Shown here: positions 32,746 to 42,948 of the stretch, piece after piece
Layout: every line of letters begins with the position of its first letter
How positions within the stretch are numbered: position 1 is the stretch's first letter
NCBI GenBank assembly: GCA_001599755.1
Contig: BCHX01000001.1
Location: 2,666,001-2,730,000 of the forward strand
Reading direction: 5' to 3'
Origin: Gliomastix tumulicola
Lineage: Eukaryota; Ascomycota; Sordariomycetes; Hypocreales; Bionectriaceae
Length of the DNA: 64,000 bases
Position numbers and translations under genes: made by a program
The notes under the pieces: generated by a model
What the model was told of the DNA's origin: nothing
What the model saw: the letters and a program-made list of their open reading frames with translations, nothing else
The model's database searches: none

Positions 32746-33437
32746 CTTGAGATACACCTAGATTTTCTATGTTTGACCTAAATGGAGGCCTCGCGATGAT
32801 GGCCTGATGCTTATGGATGTCGTATTTGGGACGTTCCTAGGGCAAGAGATCGACCAAGTGACCGATTCAAAGTCGGATGTCTGCTTACTCTGACAGATTG
32901 AACACTCTCTCGAGTACCAGACCTGGGATCCGTGGCATTTATAGGCAAGCCTGTCCATATCGTAGTTCTCTCGGCATCTCAGCAGGCCCTACTACGCCAA
33001 GTCGACCGGTGAGAGCTGCAAAAAAGCAAGGATCTGCTGCTCCCTGCACACCGGTAAGCCGGGACTTGATCGGATCATGTTACACACACCGTCGGCTGTG
33101 CCATTTATGCTCCCTTGCATAACGGAACTACTGCATACCCGGTGCATAGATCGAATCGGGATTGATTGATATCCAGTCGTTTTAATGAACACGCTCGCCT
33201 CACAATTCATGGATCCGTGATCCCGCGCCGTTAGCTGGCCCTTAGCTGCATATGGAGCTGCATTGGTTCCCATCTTCAGGATCGGTATTATATATATTTA
33301 CAACAAGAAAGATGCCGCCATTGGCGACAGTTTTGTGATTGGCGGCCTCCTTTGCCTTTTGTTTCATGGGTTCTGCTGATCTGGTTCCTCCCTAGGGAGT
33401 GTGTCCCTACGCGCGGTGCGACCTTTCAGCAAGACGA
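32746..33437. other. Intergenic between two minus-strand genes
   Basis: About 0.69 kb; promoter of the Nudix gene and 3' flank of the small Cys-rich gene. A TATA-rich string lies near 33288. Nothing else recognised. Confidence 0.5.
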
Positions 33438-33830
33438 TTATGTTTTGCTGGGGCTATGATGTATCGTGACCGACTTTCGGCGTTCGTTGGGCTTTATTTG
33501 TGCGAACGGTCGAGGGAAGATGCTTGGATCATCGGTCTCCTCAGCCCTGCTTAGAGAGAAGGCAGAGGATGCGTACGACGTCGCCGAGGACGAGGACGAT
33601 ATAGATCCGGAGCGAGACGACGTGGACTGGCCACAGTTTGACAAGTCACTGGCATCACGAAGGCTCCAGAAGGCGGCACAGTGGCCGCACACTTGTTCTA
33701 GAGGCTCGGAGCTCAGGCGGTAGGTCGGGGCTGGGCATTTGCGACAGCAGGCGTCGAAGCCAATGACTGCCTCACCCATCTTTGACCCGCAGTCCTCGCA
33801 CACCTTCTCTGCCACGATCCGGTGGCACAT
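33438..33830 (-). CDS. Small cysteine-rich hypothetical protein
   Basis: 130 aa, ATG at 33830 (MCHRIVAEKVCEDCGSKMGE). The first 60 residues hold eight further Cys in pairs (CEDCG, CCRKC, CGHC), a possible small zinc-binding module. A Ser-rich stretch and a basic tail (NERRKSVTIHHSPSK) follow. The same frame is open upstream to a TAG; beyond that lies another ATG (MASKQPSLFQHKR...), so either the short start is right or an unseen intron removes the stop. No signal peptide is seen, so a nuclear or cytosolic regulator is more likely than a secreted effector. Family not recognised. Confidence 0.5.
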   Translation of the reverse strand: MCHRIVAEKVCEDCGSKMGEAVIGFDACCRKCPAPTYRLSSEPLEQVCGHCAAFWSLRDASDLSNCGQSTSSRSGSISSSSSATSYASSAFSLSRAEETDDPSIFPRPFAQIKPNERRKSVTIHHSPSKT

Positions 33831-35427
33831 GATGGGATGGTGTGAGCGCGCACCCTTGTACTTGTTGCACTTGGGCAGAGCTGTTGGCAACGGATAGTTG
33901 CTGCGGGTTCCGGATGATACTGACGGTTGTAGGGACTAGGTGGCCGTGGCACGATGCGTTCTGTGTTTCGGCTTCTCTTGTTTGGGAGTTGAGCGCTTGT
34001 GCTGGAATAAGCTTGGTTGTTTCGATGCCATAATCTGATTCTGCGATGCTTGGACCACGAAAACATGACTCTCGCCTCGGGAAGCACAGCGCCCCTTCTC
34101 GATCTTATAAGTCGCGGCACTTGGTCGAGGCGAACCGGCGCCACGACGACAACTAGCAAGCTTCGAGGAATTCCTCCCCTAGCCTGGAGTTTACTCGTGG
34201 CTCCCCCGGATATTGGGCTGTCAGTCCACTATCATCAACGAACCCATCTTAGCTGCTGAGCCAAAACGACTGATGGAGGGGAGCGGACGTTTGTGACAGG
34301 CGGATGACGAAAGGCACACGACAAGCCTCACGAGCGCCACAGTCGAGGCAGGGTACTAGTGGAAGGCGATTATCCTAGTGAGCAGACATGGTTTGCTAGG
34401 CGTACAGAAACTGTAGAAAGCAATCTCGATGCCTGTCGTCCGTAGGCATCACATTCCTCGTACGAGAGAGCCTGGAGATGTGATTTTCTATTCCTCATGG
34501 GCTAGGAGAGTAACTCCGTTGATGCTACGCGGTACGAGCAGATGAAGGTCAACAGTCATAAGTACGACTACTAGTTATGGTGTGTTCAGGTTTGTGCAGA
34601 CATGTGAGCGGAGCAGCATCATCCGGTGGTAATCATCCCCGTGCCACGCCCATAGTGTGACTTGACCCGGAGGGCGCCGACGTGATAAGCTGACGCACCA
34701 ACTTCCCAGAATCCGATGATCTTCCCGTTAAACACTCCCTACCTCGTCTTAGACCCGGTGCCACGTACATCCAGCCCCGCAGATTGTGACATGCCTTCTA
34801 CCCATCCAAGCCATCTACCATTGAACGGTCGAGGCAGCGAGGCATTCCCCCCGTTGGTATCAGAGTCAAAATAGCGTTCAAGGGTCTGGGCAACGGGTGG
34901 CAACGAGGAGGAACTCTGACCACTTCCAAGGACCTGGAACCTGGAATCCTAAGCCAGCGGGATCTCGAGGGAATGGACGGGGTCCTGGTCGGGATCGCTT
35001 TAGGGTTCGTGCTATGCCTTGGTTGTTAGTGGCTGCGGAGGGTGTTGGTGGGAGAGATGCTTTGGCTAGAGATGCTGGAAATTCCGCCTCCACACATCGG
35101 TGAAGAACGTCCAATAACCAGCTGTCTGAATGAAAGCCGTCCAGTGTGCGCCTGAAGAGATACGATCAGTGGCGGCTCTTGGCATTCCCGATCGCGATCG
35201 CAGCGTGCATGTATGTATGTAGAGAGGATGTGATGGCTGAGAGAGGGATGAGAAGCTCCATGAAAGCCACCCATTTGGTGCATTGCAATTGGCGAGCTCC
35301 CATTGGCCAGAGCCCGATTATGTAATTTGACCCACCTGGAGCTGGCGACAACCTCACTTCGCCAATTCGACGTACGCTTTACACCTCAAGGATTGACCCT
35401 CCCATTGACGACGCCAATCCAGCCAAA
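33831..35427. other. Divergent intergenic region upstream of the complex I subunit gene
   Basis: 1.6 kb without a supported gene. The left part holds the promoter of the Cys-rich gene, the right part that of the complex I subunit. Open frames of 60-150 codons here have no motif. A TCTTATAAG element near 34106 could be a TATA box for the minus-strand gene. Confidence 0.45.
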
Positions 35428-36127
35428 ATGCTTGCCGCACGACAGAGGGCGGGCCTCATCGCTCGCCGGATCCCGCGAGCGACACGGAACTACGCCTCCG
35501 ACGCCCACCACCACCACCACAAGGACCACGAGGTCACCGAGTCGTTCGGGGTAATACACCTATCCTGTCGCTGCCATTGCCCGTCCACGCTGCGAAGACA
35601 CAGGCCCGGCGAGGGACCGATAGCGGATAGACGAGATACAGATGTGCTAACGTCATGTTCTTAACCCCTAGTCTGGCTCCCTGTACACCATTGGGATCTT
35701 CTTCAGCGGTGTCCTCATCTACCAATTCGTCCCCAAGGGCGACCAGCAGTCCTCCCTCACCAGCTGGATCACCAGTCTGAGCTCCAGGCCCGAGCACTGG
35801 GAGGAGATCAACGCTGCCCACACCCTCGCCGCCCGACAGGCCGGCTTCGACCGCAACCTGTTCGAGAATGCCGGTGACAACAACTCGCGGGACGTCACGG
35901 TGGCCTACCCTGAGTAAACCACCCCCCCTGCCGGGCCTCGCCCTTACAATACACAGCACACCAGGCTAACCATGCGGAAACCACACAGGGCCATCGAAGC
36001 GCACGCCTCGCGAAACATCCGTGCCGGCCAGCTCGTGAACCTCGACAGCCTCGTGGAGCACTACAAGCAGGAGCATCTCAAGGAGGAGGAGAGGAAAGCA
36101 AAGATTCTGGCGAAGGAGAAGGCCTGA
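35428..36127 (+). CDS. NADH:ubiquinone oxidoreductase 17.8 kDa subunit (fungal accessory subunit)
   Basis: Accessory subunit of mitochondrial respiratory complex I, comparable with the Neurospora 17.8 kDa subunit. Model: join(35428-35550, 35672-35913, 35989-36127), 167 aa. The N-terminus is a typical presequence (MLAARQRAGLIARRIPRATR, no acidic residues), followed by a His run. One membrane helix (LYTIGIFFSGVLIYQFVP, about 44-61) fits an inner-membrane subunit. The soluble part (INAAHTLAARQAGFDRNLFE, EAHASRNIRAGQLVNLD) carries the family pattern of a short helix then RNIxAG. It ends in a Lys/Glu-rich helix. Introns are 121 and 75 bp with consensus borders. Assignment is from remembered family features rather than alignment. 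Confidence 0.8.
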
Positions 36128-37093
36128 AGAGTGTATATTATCCACCACCGTGGTGTTCTGTTACTTCCTCCTCGATAACGAAGAGGCTCAAATATCGTCA
36201 ACCTGAAGCATCTTCTTTGTTTACCGCCGTCGTCCTACCATTTCTTGCTTAAACGACCCTCCGCATCAAGACTCGGCGGGCTCTTCGGCTTGAGATTGCA
36301 AAGTCACTAGCCCTACCTTGCCCACTTGGCTACTAGTAGGCAGGGAGACTAGCCGCTATTCCATAAGACATTCGTGAAGAGTAATCAGAGTAGGCTGACT
36401 CAGTGTGAAGGAGGGCAAGCACGACTGAGACACAGAGCAAGCAGCGAAATGAAACTGACACAGACAGGGACTGACTGATCTAGGGCTGTCGACAGAAACC
36501 GCATGAGTACTTACTTTAGTACGTAGGTAATTAGGCTCCCTTCTTTATCCATGTCCCGTCTGCCACTTTATAACCTTTTTGACATCTTCAATCGAGTGGC
36601 GGGTACAGACTCAGAGCCCAGATTGTTTCTACTCATTTTACTCTGATCTAGGTGAAACATAGCTCCTGCTCTGCTACATCCGCGATGGATGCTCTACGGG
36701 CTCGATATCACCTGCCGTGGTGCTCTGCCATAGGCGCTGGAAACTCCCACATGATTGCCCGATGCCTCATTTGAGCACCGAGAGAAGCGGCAGTCTCGAC
36801 CATCATCATCTGATACTTTTCTCACAGGGCTCGCTACAATCATTGAGGCGTCATGTTGATATTCTCCCACTCCTCTGCTCCGTTCAAGCTGCCCTATTCT
36901 TCTCTATTGGCTTTTTAGAGAATGCCGGTATTTTTGACGACAAGCAGCCTCCTATCAAAATATCATTGACCCTCTTCCAGTCCTATCAGCTTTCTATCCG
37001 TGACGCACGGCTATTTTGGGGACTGAAGAGCAGCGGTTCTTTTTTTTTTTTTGGGAGGGGAATATTATTCTACGGACCTGAGCATCCCTCGCC
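36128..37093. other. Intergenic upstream of the SET-domain gene
   Basis: 0.97 kb; 3' UTR of the complex I gene and promoter of the SET-domain gene. A 14-nt T run sits about 40 bp before the ATG. Frames in the last 380 bp overlap the start in another phase and look spurious. Confidence 0.5.
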
Positions 37094-39193
37094 ATGGCTC
37101 ACCCTTCAGACGGCGCAGTCCCTGCGTGGGCTGGCAACAACACTGCCGTTGCTGGTCCGTCATCGGCTGCAGCCGGGTCTTCGACTGCGTTCTCTGGCCG
37201 TGCGTCTTCTGAAACTGGCTCTTCAGCCTGTGAAGCCGGTCCCTCGACTTTAGAAGCTGGTCCTCCGATGTCAGATGCCTGGTCATCCGCTGCCGAAGCG
37301 GAGGACTCTGAGGTTGAAAAACCGTCGTCAAAGTCAAAGGGGAAGCGGAAAGTTACCTTCGCATTGCCCGACCCTCGGTCCTCAAGCGACAGTTCAGCCC
37401 CATCCATGTCTAGCCGGTTGCCACCTGCTGGTCGCGCCATCTCAGCGGAAGCCCGTCGTCTAGAGCTCATGACCGACCCGTCAGAACCTGGACCTAGTGA
37501 CTTCGCGCCTCGCCGCCCCAAGTTCATCAGCTATTACGGGGATCCCAGAGTTAGTCATGGACCATATCGGCTGCGAAAAGTAGAAAAAGAGGAACTCCCC
37601 GAGATCATAGATATACCGAGACTTCGGACCCCTCCACTGATCATTCCGCCTCGGCCAGCCTCGGCCCCGGGGGGATTTGCGACCCGAGGCGGACATCAGC
37701 GCAGCGCCAGCTCTCAGGGCTCGTTTCCTACCTTCTATGGCAATGCAGAGGCTCGGATGTTGGAGGAAACACTGCAGTTGCCCAGGAATGAGATGGCCGT
37801 ATGGATTGGTGAGACGGGCACCGCTCGCGGCAGTGGCCTCTTCTGCAAGGTGCAAAATCCGCTTCGACGCCTGCTCATCAACGAGCCATACGTGATGGCG
37901 TGCGACCTTACCGTGAAACTCAAGCGCCGTTTCGCCTACCACCTGCAATACAGCGATGTCCGGAGAATGTGGCATAAGATCCCTCTCCAGCAGAAGAGGC
38001 GGCTGAAGGAGGTATTCTGGAAACTGAGGTTTATCCCCAGCACCGGGCCGCTTAACTGGTACTCCCTCCACCGGCTCCGGAACTTCCTCCTTGAATACGG
38101 CTTCGAGTCGACGAGCAAAGGCCAGAAGCGGGTGCTCGTGTTCAAGCTCGCGTCTCAGGTCAACCATGCCTGCCGGTACTGCGCCAATGCTGAATTCTCG
38201 ATCGAGTGCACGTCGTCGCTCATCGCGGTCTACGCAACGAGGGAGCTGGAGCGAGGCCAGGAGATCCTCTTTCACTACGGTAGGGGGAAGCTTCCCTGCT
38301 GCGTCTGCAAGAAGGTCACCACGGGCGAGGTCATCGGGTCGTTCAAAAACTCATTCTACAAGGGCTGCAGCAAGCGGCTCTGGCACGGCGACGAGGACAT
38401 ATTCTTTACAAGACCGACTGAGGGTGAACCGAAGCCACTAGACCTGGCGAAACAACACTGGCAGACGAAGAAGACGGACTGGGGTACCAGGGTCACAAGG
38501 GGGAAGGACCGAGCAAAGGCCATGGCTGAGTCGGCCAGTGCAAAGTCAACAGTTGTCTTCGCGAGTCCGCAGTGGGCAAGGAAGCTCTTCAAAAAGGACG
38601 CGGTCGAGGTCGGAGTTGAGCACGCGGAGGAGGGACATGCTGCTGGGCCGATCGAGGGGATACCGCAAGCTCAGGCCATAGAACGAAACGAGCCTGGGCC
38701 AGAAGTCCCCGAGCTACCGCCACTGCCTGACCTGCCGCCACTGCCACTGCCTGAGATACCGGAGCTACCAGAGCATGGGACATTAGAGCCAAACGTTCCA
38801 GAGTCCGAGCCAGCAACGCTTGAGCCGGTAGCACTTGATTCGGAACCTTCCCAGCCAGCAGAGCCCCAGCCAGCAGAGCCCCAGCCAGCAGAGCCCCAGT
38901 TAGTAGAGCCCGGGTCAGTAGAGCTCGGGTCAGCAGAGCCCGGGTCAGCAGAGCCTGAACAAAGAGAAATCCAGGTAGAGTGGGTTGAAGTAGCAGAACA
39001 AGAACAAGAACAAGCAGAGCCCGATTCACCAGAGTCTGATATCCGATCGTCTAGCTCGGTACCAGATATCACGATTACACCTGCCACACCGACGCGCCGA
39101 GGATCTCAAAGCCCTCACGTCCCACCTCCATACTCACCACAGGCAGGGCTTCTTCCTCCCCAGATCAGGGGCAGGCCGGGAGCATGGCGTTGA
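37094..39193 (+). CDS. SET-domain protein with repetitive Pro/Glu-rich C-terminus
   Basis: Single exon, 699 aa, ATG in a good context (CGCCATGG). The N-terminal 120 residues are Ser/Ala-rich and disordered-looking. The SET-like domain spans about 235-430: WIGETGTARGSGLFCKVQNP (first SET strand, compare GxGxF), the diagnostic SQVNHACRYCANAEFS (usual form NHSCxPNA), and YATRELERGQEILFHYGRGK (usual GEELxxDYG). A CCVC motif follows. The family transfers methyl groups to protein lysines using S-adenosylmethionine. The C-terminal third is Pro/Glu/Leu-rich with tandem PAEPQ units and closes with SPHVPPPYSPQ, a possible PPxY site. Target and location unknown. Inserted segments within SET make catalytic competence uncertain. 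Confidence 0.75.
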   Translation: MAHPSDGAVPAWAGNNTAVAGPSSAAAGSSTAFSGRASSETGSSACEAGPSTLEAGPPMSDAWSSAAEAEDSEVEKPSSKSKGKRKVTFALPDPRSSSDSSAPSMSSRLPPAGRAISAEARRLELMTDPSEPGPSDFAPRRPKFISYYGDPRVSHGPYRLRKVEKEELPEIIDIPRLRTPPLIIPPRPASAPGGFATRGGHQRSASSQGSFPTFYGNAEARMLEETLQLPRNEMAVWIGETGTARGSGLFCKVQNPLRRLLINEPYVMACDLTVKLKRRFAYHLQYSDVRRMWHKIPLQQKRRLKEVFWKLRFIPSTGPLNWYSLHRLRNFLLEYGFESTSKGQKRVLVFKLASQVNHACRYCANAEFSIECTSSLIAVYATRELERGQEILFHYGRGKLPCCVCKKVTTGEVIGSFKNSFYKGCSKRLWHGDEDIFFTRPTEGEPKPLDLAKQHWQTKKTDWGTRVTRGKDRAKAMAESASAKSTVVFASPQWARKLFKKDAVEVGVEHAEEGHAAGPIEGIPQAQAIERNEPGPEVPELPPLPDLPPLPLPEIPELPEHGTLEPNVPESEPATLEPVALDSEPSQPAEPQPAEPQPAEPQLVEPGSVELGSAEPGSAEPEQREIQVEWVEVAEQEQEQAEPDSPESDIRSSSSVPDITITPATPTRRGSQSPHVPPPYSPQAGLLPPQIRGRPGAWR
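38852..38955 (+). repeat. Coding 15-bp tandem repeat (PAEPQ units) in the SET-domain gene
   Basis: Three identical 15-bp units encode QPAEP, followed by diverged copies encoding LVEPG, VELGS, AEPGS and AEPEQ. The repeat keeps frame and could vary in number between strains. Confidence 0.9.
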
Positions 39194-39517
39194 AAGATGA
39201 ACTCGGGGCAACCATTCGACGAGGCTAGCATCACAGCGGTCTGATATGCGGCTACCATCTCGAACTCCCCTCTCGCAGTCTCACAGCACGGCTGAGTTGG
39301 ATTCGATGAGTATGCGTTTGTGTTTCATATTGATAGCGTTCAGTTCATAGCGGGTAGCAATTTGTGTGCTTTATCTTTTTTTATTGAATGATCATGGTAC
39401 CCATTGTCATCAGCACCTTTGGTAACGCGGCCTTTTATTGCCAAACTACCAAAACCAGTCCTTTTCGCCCGAAATTGTCCATGAATGCAGAAATCGACCC
39501 CTAGACCCGCGAAGTTC
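39194..39517. other. Convergent 3' region
   Basis: 324 bp between the SET-domain gene and RPS15, containing both 3' UTRs and a T-rich stretch near 39375. No gene. Confidence 0.65.
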
Positions 39518-40493
39518 TTACTTGAGAGGAATGAAACGAGAAGAGTGCGTGGCACCGATACCAGGTCGACCGTGCTTGACAGGCTTGCTGTAGATATTGT
39601 CAGTTCCATCTTTCCTTCACTTCGACGCGTTTCCGCTGTTGATTCAGCCTCGAAGCTTCCCAGGGGAAAACGTACTATGAGATGGAGAACTCGGCCAGGT
39701 AGTGGCCAACCATTTCGGGCTTGATCTCCACCTGGTTGAACTCCTTGCCAGAGTAGATGCTGATGACGCTGCCGATCATCTCGGGGACGACAATCATGTC
39801 GCGGAGATGGGTCTTGACGGCGTCGGGCTTCTCGTTGGGCTTGGCCTCCTGCTTGGCCTTGCGGAGCTTCTTGATCAGGCCCATGGGGCGGCGCTTGAGA
39901 CCGCGGTTGATCCTGCGGCGGGCGCGGGCGTGGACGACATCGCGGAGCTGGTCGGAGGAGAGGTCGAGGAGGCTGTTGGAGGGGGGAGGGGAGAAACCGT
40001 ATCAGCATATCAAGATCCCACACAGATATCCTCTCGTGAGATAGTGGTTCTGCCCCAAATGGGCCAAATAGCATTGAGAATCGGCGATTCGTCCTCTCGC
40101 TTTCGGGGAAGGGTGGAGGTCGTGCGGATAGTGATTCTGGGTGGATGGTTGCGCAGACGTACTTGTCAAGGTCAATTCCTCGGTAGGAGAACTTGCGGAA
40201 GGCACGTCTCTTCTTGAGCTCGGCGGCGGCCTCAGCGTCCTGTATCCGGGGGGGGGGAGAAAAAGTCAGTCAGCCTGTCTCATTCGCTTTTTCCCAATCG
40301 TGTGTCCCAATCCCTCCCATCTTCCAACATAACTCGACCGGTCGTCCAACGGATGCTGTGGTCCACAAAGTGTTCCCTCCTCTTTTTCTCAAATCAAGCA
40401 ACACCGTCCACCGGTCCGAGCAGCAGCAGCCAGAATGAAGGGGGAGAAAGAGAGAGAGGGTCAGAGGACAGAACGTACGTATTCGTCAGTCAT
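39518..40493 (-). CDS. RPS15: 40S ribosomal protein S15 (uS19)
   Basis: Component of the small-subunit head, needed for late 40S maturation and near the decoding centre. Model: complement(39518-39587, 39676-39972, 40163-40239, 40479-40493), 152 aa. The first exon is only 15 bp (MTDEY). Exon 2 gives DAEAAAELKKRRAFRKFSYR. Exon 3 carries LRDVVHARARRRINRGLKRR and HLRDMIVVPEMIGSVISIYS. Exon 4 ends RPGIGATHSSRFIPLK. The junctions build DLDNLLDL and FSISYKPV, as in other fungi. Three introns, one of them 239 bp after a very short first exon, are typical of fungal ribosomal-protein genes. Length and sequence are near invariant in eukaryotes, so the call is secure. Confidence 0.97.
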
Positions 40494-42109
40494 GATCGCG
40501 GTGTTTTGATCTGTCGATTAAGGAGGGTTGTGGTTAATCGAGGGGGGCCGTGATGGGAGGGAGAGAGTCGGTTCGGTTTGTTCGCTTGACCTTCGTATGG
40601 GCCACTTTGCGGGACTCCAAACGAATTGGGCCAAATTTTTGACTGTAGGGTTCTTGCCCTTCACCCCTCAAGTCATGTGACCTTTTCATGACAAGCCAAA
40701 AGTGGATTCACGAAACTGCTTAGATAATGGTGTGGGTCGCCTTCACATCACCTCGAGACGCCACAGCGCCAAGGAGGACGCCACGAGCGCTTCGTCCATG
40801 GATACATCATCTCAGACTCAGAAACCAATTGGTGAAGTGGTCGAGAGTTAAGGTAGGATGCGTCCTAGCGCACTGATCTATAATTCAGCTTCTTCATGAG
40901 CCGGGTACATCGACGCAGCCATTCGTCGAGGATCTTGACAGTCATTGGTCTCCTCGACGCGCTTGCACTCACAGGCCTCTCTGACCGGTCACTCATCAGC
41001 TCGGGGTGTGTCACGATAGCGCACTCCAGAATGAGGCGCAACGAGTATTGATGCGCCCATCAGCGCTACTGCCAGCGATGTCTCGACTGGAAAACACGCC
41101 ATTGAAAGCCCCAAGTCGATAGACCAAGACAATGTCAGACGTCATCCTTCACAGCTGGCATGCGATGCGAATCATTGGACGTGGAGATCTCACTCCTGCG
41201 ACGACGAGTTCCATGGCAACAGGCGCAAGACCGGTCTCGCCGGCCTTTTTTTCTAGCAGGTATTCTCAATGTTGGGCCGCCACGAACTGAGACCACACTC
41301 GCTGGCTGGTTGGTATGCGGAGATGCAGGCTGGCGCTGTCTCACCTCTCAGTCCGCCGCCACCTAGACTCTGCAACGCGGTGTCCCAGAATGCCCGCCGC
41401 CACCAACTCGGGGGGGTGTAGCACGAGTCTCGACTCCGCGGTCAGGTGAAAATCCTCCGAGTCAAGGTGTTGAAACTCGAGTCTAGATCTTGCGACAGCG
41501 GCTGAGCTTTGGGCCTGGGGTAAGCAACTCTCGTCCGGGGGATTAATGGTCGTAGACTCACTTGTCTTGAGAGGTTTGCTAGACTTGACTTGGCCCGGCT
41601 TTTACCGCAAAGTACTGTAGTACCTAGCAGTCAGCGCAGAGATGTTGGTATGAAACCTTCTTCACTACTAAGGGACGAAGGATATTCACATTATGACCTG
41701 CTTCATTGATGTGAATATCATGCTCATTTCATTCATGCCCAGAATATCAACTCATTATACAGAATGACCCGCCTTGCGACAAACATCAGAAAAATGGCTT
41801 CCAGATTGAATTCGAGAGGCAGAGCGTAGCCCGTGAATAGAGCGCAAAAAGTAGCTTTACATTTCGAACCGATAAATTAGATCGAAGCTTGTAGACTATA
41901 CCTCCCATTCCTTGATAATACAAGCCTCGAAGAGAAAGTCGACGGCTTTTTCCAAGCGAGCAGCGTATATGCAAGTACAAGGGACTTGAGCCCTCCCGAA
42001 GAACATCCAGAAAATACCGTTGGAAAAGAGACGTCAGGGAGGAAGGGATGTCCAGAACTTCATGCGACTGGGGAGCCGTCACATGATGCTCATGCGGTCC
42101 TTGGCGTCT
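40494..42109. other. Intergenic between RPS15 and a GPI-protein gene
   Basis: 1.6 kb; both neighbours are on the minus strand. The left end is the RPS15 promoter, with C/T-rich tracts in the transcribed sense. The right part is the 3' flank of the GPI-protein gene. A perfect 11-bp inverted repeat lies at 41681-41719. No supported gene. Confidence 0.5.
41681..41719. other. Perfect 11-bp inverted repeat (hairpin)
   Basis: GATATTCACAT at 41681-41691 is the exact reverse complement of ATGTGAATATC at 41709-41719, separated by 17 nt. It lies about 390 bp beyond the stop of the GPI-protein gene. It may be a 3'-UTR or terminator structure, or a dyad binding site. Confidence 0.7.
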
Positions 42110-42948
42110 TTACAGGAGAAGGACAGCGGCCACACCACCGACAACGGCGAAGAGGGCAGAGCCGAGGCGAGCAGCACCCGACTCAGGGGGGACCTGAGCG
42201 GGAGGAGTGGTGGTGGCAGGAGGGGGAGGAGGAACCTCGGTGGTGGGAACGGGAGGCTGAATCAGGGTGGGAGGAGGGGTCGGGATCACGACGGAGGTGG
42301 TGTTCTCGAGCTTGGTGGAGGTGATCAGAGTGGTGGAGGGGGTGACAGTCGAGGTGGGAGTCACGATGACGGTGGTGTCAGGAGAGACAGTGGTCTCGAT
42401 GGCGGCGCTGGTGGTGCTGGTGGTGCTCTCAGGAGGGCACGAGGTGAGAGTGACGGTCTTGACACCGGCGTGGGTGGTGACGACAGTGGTCTCGCCGCCG
42501 GTGCTCTCACCGGCCTTGATGTGGAAGGGCTGGGAGTACTGGAAGATCTCGGGGTTGCTCTCGAACTTGAAGACAAGGCCATAGACGGCGTCGGCGCCGA
42601 GAGAGGCGTCGACAGACCAGGTGTACTTCTCGTCGGAGTTGGGGACACCGGCTGTGACGAGTTAGCTATGAGCGCGCACACACACAACCATGCGCAATGC
42701 GCATCAGGGAACGTACTGGCAATGTCGGCGATGGGGATCTGGCTGCCCTGGTCGGCGCCGCCAATCAGGGAGATGGAGACGGTGCCGTCGGCGTACTTGG
42801 CGGGGGCAGACCAGGTAATCTCGAAGGTAGAGCCGGCAGGAACCTCCTCGTTCTCGCTGGGGGTGTAGACGGGGTTGAAGTCGGCAGTCTGGGCGACAGC
42901 GGCGACAGTCATGGCCAGGAGGGCCGAGGCGGAAGCGAAGAAGCGCAT
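42110..42948 (-). CDS. GPI-anchored Ser/Thr-rich cell-wall protein with KRE9/KNH1-like N-terminal domain
   Basis: Two exons, complement(42110-42651, 42717-42948), 257 aa. The signal peptide is MRFFASASALLAMTVAAVA. The next 100 residues (FNPVYTPSENEEVPAGSTFE, ITWSAP, GTVSISLIGG, YTWSVDASLGADAVYGLVFK) follow the pattern of the yeast KRE9/KNH1 N-terminal family seen in many fungal GPI proteins. A Thr/Ser/Pro-rich region (about 130-230) is a likely O-mannosylation spacer. The C-terminus SGAARLGSALFAVVGGVAAV plus LLL is a GPI-attachment signal with a probable omega site near SGAA. It probably sits in the plasma membrane or wall. A role in beta-glucan organisation is a family-level guess. Confidence 0.88.

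Noticed and set aside
42020..42868. 282-codon Gly-rich plus-strand frame
   Set aside because: Antisense of the Thr/Pro-rich GPI-protein gene, whose signal peptide, intron and GPI signal are convincing.
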